Shown here in pieces: positions 37,001 to 43,478 of a stretch of 43,478 nucleotides of DNA. Below the pieces are notes generated by a model. It had not been told where the DNA came from and did no database searches. It was given only the letters and a program-made list of their open reading frames with translations. Each line of letters starts with the position of its first letter. Position 1 is the stretch's first letter. Made by a program: the position numbers and the translations under genes. Source of the DNA: Didymodactylos carnosus (taxonomy: Eukaryota; Rotifera; Eurotatoria; Philodinida; Philodinidae); contig CAJNOQ010000680.1 of the NCBI GenBank assembly GCA_905250885.1, positions 1 to 43,478 of the forward strand, in the 5' to 3' direction.

Positions 37001-40000
37001 GTTGAATCTCAGTAGGAAATCATTCTACCATATGGACAGATAAGACAATGATGTAATTATATGAACACAGTTCAGATTGAAGGTCATTGATGAGTGAATA
37101 GATGAAATACAGAAAACATGATATTTCATCGTGGTGTTGGGAATGTTTTGTTTTGAAATGCTTCATCTTGCTATAATAACGACAAGTTTTTTGGTAAAGT
37201 CTATTTAAAATATAAGCTATCCTTAAAAGTGGCAGAATATCCCTGAAAGATTATCTTGACTGTTGAACTAATAACCTCGCAAGCATTTCTGCACTTGCTT
37301 GCACATCTGTCATCATGCTCATTTGAACCATTCTAGCCTAAGAGAGATGATACATATCTATTCAAGGATATATATTATTCTTCCTGAATAGCTGATTGTA
37401 CCCTAATTGACAATTGTAGATATTACTAACTTTCACGTTTTGATTTGAAGTACGTTCAATGATGATGAATATGATACTGTCTGTCGTTATTTCATCTATT
37501 TTGTTTTGTTGGTGCATCATCGTTTACATATTTCCATCATCATAAAAGACGACAAATGTCTGCCGATGAGTGCTAACTGCTCGCATCTTTTGCAACCTTG
37601 TCTAAAGCAAGGTTTCATTTTTTTCGTTAATGTGGTAGAATATTAGTTCGAGGAAGAAAAGAGAATGTAAAATACTCACTCAACATATCTTTGTCAAGAG
37701 TGTGCGACGGTTTTAGATGATGTGCTATAACGGAAGAAGAAGCGTATTATGCTACCGTTACACTGTGTCGAACATACACACATACATATATTACATAATT
37801 GTTGAGGAAATCTCAAGTGTATATAATGTCAAACGAACAACATATAACTCGTTTTATACATATATAAAGGAAAAAGTTCATAATAACATCGTGATACAAG
37901 ATGACATAATTGACCAAACTATTTCAATTGTTTGTTTTGTTGATATACAGTTGTTTGAAAGAATATGAAAATTTGTTTATGAACACGTTTTATTAGTCAT
38001 CATACGTACAAAATGTTTTCAACATGTAAGATACCAAAATACAGGTTTTTTTTTATATAATTTTTTGCGAATTTGAAATACCATTCTTAATGTGATTATG
38101 CTGTACTCTTAGATAACCGCTGACCTCCTTATTTGTCTCAAACAACTTTCAGATGTGTTAAGCATTCAAACTTGTCTTCTAATTAAATGCAATAATATCT
38201 TTGTTTCTATTTCTTCGTCGTTTCAGGTATATTTAGTCCGACTGATAACGAAGCAATTCAGAACTGTCTCTCTTCTTTTAATGATGATACGCAAAGATCA
38301 CCACCAGTATCGATCGATGCGAAAATCAATTCAATGAACTATAATAGTAATACCACACAATACAATTACCAACAAACAGACATATGTACAAGTGCTATGT
38401 CAATGCCAGTTCGATTTCCCCCTCGTCTTCTCACTGATTGTTCTTCTGATAAATTATTATTACCTCTTCGTTCAACAAGAACCGTTAAACGTCGTTCGAG
38501 TTTATTTGAAAAAAGCCGCGATTGGGTAAGTTAACTGAACCGTTTAAAAACAAAATCTGAATAGAGGCGGTCTTATCTTAAAGTAAAATAGAGAGATCAT
38601 ATTACTAGCAAGGCCTTATATTGCTTCAATTTTGTTTTTGCCTCCAGGAATACGTTTACGTATCAATAGCATTTTCAAAGTTGTATCCAAAGGCATAACA
38701 CTTCTACTCGATGTAACCCACTTTGTGTTTTAACAAAAAGTTCAAGTTGATCGTTACATTCTCTACAAAAATACGTTGAGCATTTTTTATACACTAGAAA
38801 AATAAAAGAATGTGGAAGGAGCATTACGAAGCTTTGATCTTTATTACTTTCTCAGACAAAAGTCAAATTTATTTTGAATAGGGTGCCATGCTTCACCGTG
38901 GACTTAAAATATATGTTCTGGTATTCCAAAGTGTATCAAAGATTCGCTTTAAACGTGTTTTTCTGGTGCAAAAGGCGATTTTACGGTCAGAAAAAGGGGA
39001 AATTGCATTTTTCGTTTTAACATAGAAGCTCTTGCCCTTTCTTTATTCGGATGTGAAGAAAGAATTATACATTGCTTTAAGATCAAACAACCGCGTCTAT
39101 GCAAATGTGCATTCGATTCCCCACAGTCGGTAAGCTCCGACGAACTACTCTTAGTTTTTAAGCCGACTGAGTAGTTCACTTTTCTCCAGACTACGTATGT
39201 TCTTCTTTCTTTCTGTACAGTTTTTCCACCCATCGTTCTCGGTTATTTCTGATCGTACACATTTCGGGAAACGATGATTCGAAAGCAGAGAAGTTAAAGA
39301 TGATACATCTGAAGTTAGTTTTCGGATATTTACTTTAGTTATCCTATAATCAGTGGTACAAAACGAAAAAATTTATTTTTCAAAAAACTCTATCGTTTTT
39401 CCTATGAGATAATTAATCGTCACGTGATATCGTTCGTAGTGAATCTGTACTATAGTGCTTGAGATGATGAAAGGTATAGCAGAATGTATGATAGGATAAT
39501 GAATCAGCTGATATGATATTGTGAATAATATGTTGTAGACGATACATGTAGTGAAGGTTCTTATTCTCTTCTTAATATTCACAATTTCGTTTCTGTCTTA
39601 CTTGCTTGTTACAAGCGTTCACTCAGTCGGCTTCCAATTTTCGCAGAGCGCAGTTGGCATCTAGTTTCTTATGTCACTTTATCAAAGACAAAAACTTGGT
39701 TTTTAAAGTCAGAACTTGTTTTGACTTTTTTTTCTCCAAATCATTATTGAGTATTTAACTGTTCGTGTCGTGAAGATTTCTGTACCATTTTGAGTGCTAG
39801 GACGCTTGGGATGGTTTTAAAATGTAACTATAACTTAACAAGAGTTTTTAGTGCGGTTTTGGAGAAAACTTAGCCGAAACTTTTCTTCCATAAGAATTTC
39901 GGAGAAGGGTAAATAAAAAAACCTGAAAAATTCGATTCTGCTGAGTTGCAACGCCAATTTCTGACTATATTTTACAAACACCCTGAGCCTCTTAATAATA

Positions 40001-42328
40001 AAATATCGAGAAATATTTGTCGCACGAGTACCTACTCTTTGACCCTTACTTTTAGTATAACTCTGGAAAACCTCAACATGCTTTATTTGCATGTTGTATT
40101 AAAAACATGTTGTTGACTTGTTTCAATTCATACGTTGTTGATTTTCATAGAGGTTGAAATTTTTAAAAAAAATGATCTGTAAGAGCCATTAAAGATAAGC
40201 CACGACCTAACGTGCTCAATCGACCATCTCGGATTTCTTCCATAGCAAGGGGAATTAAAACGGCGAATCCTTTTTTAAAATGATCCGTAAGCGGTAATAT
40301 GCGGCAGAGATGCAAGCGAAATACGAGAATACTTACTTTCCCTAGTTCATGCATTAATGCCCTGTTAGCCAATAACTAAACTGTTGTGTGATATAGAAAC
40401 AAAAAGAGAAAACGAGTCATAGTTTGTGCTTGTTTATATTTAGGCTAGACGTATTATATCATCTCGTCGCAGGAATCGACGACATACTTCGTCGAATGAT
40501 ACCATAATAATACAAGATACTTGTTGTACTAATTTTGATACTCAAGAGGGAAAAAAGAAGAAAAAAATCTTCAATAGTCATAGTCTTGATGAAGACGGTT
40601 ATTTATCACCACTGGAAATCCAAGCTAAGGTAGGAAAAACTATATTATTCAACATAAGTAGCTATTAATGTGTAGTATTCTGTATTTCAGTTAGAAAATA
40701 TTTCCCATGAAGATGATCGACATTATACAGTACCAAATCGTCGACGTTCAGTTTCAAGAGTATCGTTTAACTCCCCACCCTCTCTACCAGTCATAGCCGA
40801 TCACGGATTACATTTGAGTAATTCTGAATCACATCTTGTTTATCGTTGTCAGTCGGTGCGTACATTTAAACAACAACCACCATCAACATGTCTATTAACA
40901 AAACGTTTGAGAGGGACAGAGTTAGTTGCTGATATCGATGATAAAATAAGCCCATTATTATATGCGAATGATATTACCGAGAAAACAAATCGTTCATATC
41001 CTGTGACATCGTTTGCAGCCGAATATAAAAAAAGTTTAATATTGCATGATGGACCTATCGATTATATTGATTTCGACGTTAACGATGTTGGAGATCAATT
41101 TCAACAAACTAGTCCTAGTCACGTGTATTGTGCGGTTAGTGAACCGGATGAGACAGATGATGTCCTTGAAGATTTAAGAGTATTATTCGGTGATGATGAC
41201 AAATTATCACCACCACCAACAGTGTCGACTCTACCTTCTATTGGTACTTTACCATCATCAAGACGTCGATTAGCGGCACGTACTTCTCCTTTGTCTTCTC
41301 GTCGATCAACGAATACATCTTCAATATCAAGCGATTCTGGTTGTTATGTGATGAATAGTTTGAATAGTGAAGTATTTGATCAACCAATGAGTCCTATGAA
41401 AATGATACCGTTACATCTTGTCTCGTGTACATTATGTCCATTAATACCAGTTACAGTTTTTTCTGATAACTCAGTACCATCTTCTAACATTTATTCAACA
41501 GAGCATAAAGAATCTTCGTCCTCACCTGCAAATGTTTATTTTCAATATTCGACATGTAATTGTGGCCATCACCATCACTCATCTAGTAACGTGAAGTTGT
41601 ATTATCCACAAAGTGTAACGTATGTAAAGCAAAATGATTCATCAATAAAAAATTCATATTCATATCATTCATTATCGAAAAAAAAAAAATATTCTTCAAG
41701 AAAAAAATGTATGTCAAAAGAATCGGGATCATCGGTTATTGAAAATCATAATCGCTGCACTTGCCCATATTATTCGACAAATAATTCTTTCTCTACGTGC
41801 AATCGTCCCCATAAAATAACAGTCGAAGAACAATATAAAGCCAAAGAAACGTTTTTATTGAACGATGATGATAAAGAATTAATGGTTGTACCTTGGTACA
41901 AACCTGATGCTGAAAGGTAATATAACATCATTTTCTGCATGCTATCTGAAATTTTATATGTAATTTTAGAGAGGCCGTTTGTGATACGTTACAAAAAGCT
42001 GATTATGGCATGTTTATATTACGAAACAGTAAAACGCATACTGGTTGTTTTGCATTATCGATTAAAGTACCAAAATATTATCAAGAAAATAATATCGTAC
42101 ATTATCTTATTGAAAAAGTGAACAATCAAGGTTACAGAATAAAGGTAGTTGAAAAACGAGCAAAGAAATAGTCAGTTATTGATTAATTTATTTTTCATCT
42201 TTTAGGGTACGGTGAAAATATTTCCAAGTCTCGCGTCTCTTATCACTCATCATTCTGTTATGCCAGAAACTTTTCCTATCACACTGAATTTGGCAGCTTA
42301 TCAAGTATCAAATAGTCAGTTTCAATAA
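34075..42328 (+). CDS. Tensin-like SH2-domain protein
   Basis: Six exons: 34075-34126, 38227-38525, 40444-40629, 40691-41916, 41970-42144, 42206-42328. They join in frame (phases 1, 0, 0, 2, 0) to 686 residues. The only recognisable domain is a C-terminal SH2 (about 581-680). It starts with WYKPDAERE, close to the tensin WYKP-RE signature, has the phosphotyrosine-binding arginine in FILRNS (R606), and ends with SLASLITHHSVMPETFPI, like the tensin SL-L-HS--P-LP segment. Residues 1-580 look disordered, Ser/Asp-rich, with basic stretches (RRRNRRH, KKKKKIF) and a CNCGHHHH cluster. Tensins are focal-adhesion adaptors; this model has no phosphatase/C2 region and no PTB domain. A donor-like CAA|gtatca at 42304-42305 could instead lead to a PTB exon outside the window. 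The very short first exon (17 codons, acidic) is joined by phase and frame only. Confidence 0.75.
34749..34787. repeat. 39-nt near-perfect hairpin
   Basis: Arms of 19 nt (34749-34767 and 34769-34787) surround a single central base, with only two mismatches. The outer nine bases are atagattga / tcaatctat and the inner bases gcaaa / tttgc. The loop is too small for a typical microRNA precursor, so it is more likely a DNA palindrome or the remnant of an element. Confidence 0.7.
36181..36725. repeat. Degenerate direct repeat of ~75 nt
   Basis: The stretch around 36186-36250 resembles 36654-36725. Both begin gttatcaga, share tttgcttgatcattat and continue with a TATTTAAGAAA-like or TATTCAAGAAA-like end. 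Spacing is about 470 bp. This is probably an old duplication within the intron. Confidence 0.5.
38526..40443. other. 1.9-kb intron of the tensin-like gene with two coding-like islands
   Basis: Two parts are less AT-rich than the rest. 38949-39233 is open on the minus strand for 94 codons. 40163-40372 is open on the minus strand for 69 codons, with balanced codons and a repeated TDHF motif. Neither is recognised. The rest is AT-rich and shows nothing else, apart from a 12-bp inverted pair (agccgactgagt near 39161 and its complement near 39623). Confidence 0.5.
40163..40372 (-). pseudogene. Unrecognised coding-like fragment inside the intron
   Basis: A minus-strand frame of 69 codons with ordinary amino-acid composition, unlike the low-complexity frames around it. 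TDHFKKGF and TDHFF mark a short direct repeat of the DNA (aaaatgatcygtaag at about 40168 and 40278). It may be a fragment of a gene or transposon inserted in the host intron. No start context or domain can be supported. Confidence 0.25.
41893..42307 (+). other. SH2 domain exons of the tensin-like gene
   Basis: The domain spans the end of the large exon, 41970-42144 and the start of the last exon. Conserved features are W581-Y582-K583-P584, the G-F-I-L-R606-N-S strand, a small strand with FALSIKV, the HYLIEK strand and H661-H662-S663. Tensin is the best family match I can make by memory of motifs. Confidence 0.8.
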
Positions 42329-42329
42329 A
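42324..42329 (+). terminator. AATAAA overlapping the tensin-like stop codon
   Basis: The stop codon TAA (42326-42328) lies inside an AATAAA hexamer. No other canonical hexamer is evident in the next 200 bases. If it is used, the 3' UTR is only some tens of bases long. Confidence 0.35.
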
Positions 42330-42883
42330 CGGGCTTACTACATTGCTTTTATTTTCAGTCAGATGTAATTTTTAAACAAGTAACAGTAAATTAGCATTTG
42401 TTTTGTTTGTAGCTTTGCTAAATATATACATATACATACAAAAAGTTAGTGGATATCTTTTAGTTTTTCAATAGAAAGGATAACATGGTCCTGATAGAGG
42501 CAGAATAAGACGTTCAAGCTTGAATGGCAGAACAAAATTCATTCATTCAATAATTTTACTCAACTGTCCTTAGGCGCATACGTGAAATTATGACTCAAAA
42601 AAAAAGCGTAAGATGCCGCTAATTTAAAAGTTCAGCAAAATATTTTTTGCGTTATTTATACATGGTTGGATAGAGCTTGTCGGATTCATCAAGAATGTAC
42701 GTGTTTTGTTTTTGTAAATTTGTTTATTGTAAAAATGATTCAAAAAACTTCAGAAACTCAAAATTTCAAAAAACACTTTAGTTTAAAAAACCTTCAAAAT
42801 TTTTGTTTTTCTTTCTTGTTTTTCAACTTTTTGAAAGTATTTTTTCTGGATTCAGCTTCAAAAATCGAGTATGAAAATGATCT
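42330..42883. other. Downstream flank, nothing recognised
   Basis: AT-rich DNA with a short TA/CA-rich tract near 42420-42440. The frame at 42666-43040 is hydrophobic and low in complexity, and it runs into the inverted repeat that follows, so I do not call it a gene. Confidence 0.5.
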
Positions 42884-43478
42884 TAGATCAAGTCTGAAGT
42901 CAAAGGGCTGTCTATTACGGATGTCCCTGATTCACCTGTCAAATGTCACTAAACAATTTTGGAAAAGCTATCTAGTTTTTGTGCGAAGAGATGAAGTACT
43001 GATTTGTATGTCATTCGAAGTGCCGGAAGCTCGGCTTTAAAAGTGCGACTCACTTTTTTTAAAATTTTGTTTCGTTCCTGAGGAAAATGACTTTTATTGG
43101 GGCCATCCAAAAACGAGAAGGGCATTTTCTATTAACCTTTTTAGTTTCGACTCAAATTTCGTCCATGTGTTCGTCGCTTCAGAACACATTTCAGCAAAAA
43201 ACAGAATTTTAACAGATCTTCTTATATTTTGTATGCTTTTTCGTTTATTTGCATCTTAGTTCCTTTCAGATTGATGTCTTTTTAATTTTGTCAGTTTATC
43301 TTACCATTTTGTTATGCCTAAACTTTCAAAGTGCCGTTGACAATGTCGTAATCTTATATCAAAGTCTGATGAAAATGGTGCCCCCCATCCTCACACAAAA
43401 AACTGGATAGTTTTTCAAAATTGTTTAGCGACATTTGAGAGGTGAGTCAGGGACACCCCTGACTTCAGACTCGATCTA
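42884..43478. mobile_element. Inverted-repeat element, cut by the window end
   Basis: The left arm, about 42884-42985, is the imperfect reverse complement of about 43389-43478. Shared blocks include tagatc-agtctgaagtca, gtccctga-tcacct, tcaaatgtc-ctaaacaatttt and agttttt. The left arm carries an extra stretch of about 14 bases. Pairing starts at the last base of the window, so the element may continue beyond it. The internal part of about 400 bp has no transposase-like frame. Confidence 0.65.

Larger units (their letters stand above)
34127..38226. other. 4.1-kb first intron of the tensin-like gene
   Basis: AT-rich DNA with no supported exon inside. It contains a 39-nt near-perfect hairpin (34749-34787), a (GT)n tract at about 35778-35793 and a degenerate direct repeat (about 36181-36250 and 36650-36725). 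First introns of this length in an otherwise compact gene often hold regulatory sequence, but I can name no element. Confidence 0.55.

Noticed and set aside
39161-39634. 12-bp inverted pair agccgactgagt as terminal repeats of a transposon
   Set aside because: Similarity stops at the 12 bases on both sides and no target duplication is visible.
42666-43040. 124-codon open frame as a gene
   Set aside because: Phe/Leu/Ser-rich low-complexity translation that runs into the inverted repeat at 42884; no splice context.
1-43478. tRNA, rRNA, CRISPR arrays, operons or bacterial ribosome-binding sites
   Set aside because: None seen. Gene structure is spliced eukaryotic throughout; I found no cloverleaf-like or rRNA-like sequence by eye, though a covariance-model search would be needed to exclude small RNAs.

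Overview
The window is animal nuclear DNA: very AT-rich by eye, with three protein-coding genes of metazoan families, all on the + strand, split into many exons by GT-AG introns. Most introns are only 50-85 nt. Compact introns plus protostome-type genes suggest a small invertebrate; a rotifer, perhaps bdelloid, is my leading guess, but nothing in the sequence proves it. Gene models below are spliced by hand from reading-frame continuity and GT/AG sites.

Layout. 1-9887 is mostly AT-rich non-coding DNA, with a GC-richer coding-like island at about 1460-1935, a small foldback element at 1935-2206 and an orphan exon-like stretch at about 2320-2640. 9892-12961 encodes a 5-HT2-type biogenic-amine receptor of about 886 residues with a third intracellular loop of about 560 residues. 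13900-16090 holds two foldback (long inverted repeat) elements and a possible coding relic. 18168-27558 encodes a HIP1/HIP1R/Sla2-type endocytic adaptor of about 1,600 residues: ANTH domain, long coiled coil and actin-binding THATCH (I/LWEQ) domain. Its coiled coil is enlarged by four tandem copies of a two-exon cassette (22186-23796). Another foldback element lies at 27883-28429, followed by about 5.6 kb without a recognisable gene. 34075-42328 encodes a 686-residue protein with a tensin-like SH2 domain at its C terminus; its first intron is 4.1 kb. The last 600 bases hold another inverted repeat cut by the window end.

The genes do not form a pathway. The HIP1-type adaptor (clathrin, AP2, phosphoinositide and actin) and the tensin-like protein (phosphotyrosine signalling) both belong to membrane-cytoskeleton biology, while the receptor is a neuronal signalling gene. 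The strongest second-look items are the exon-pair array with its nested 11-residue repeat, a candidate 27-nt intron inside the ANTH domain, the giant receptor loop, and two foldback elements (15101-15780 and 27883-28429) that share terminal sequence and 3-bp TTA/TAA target-site duplications.
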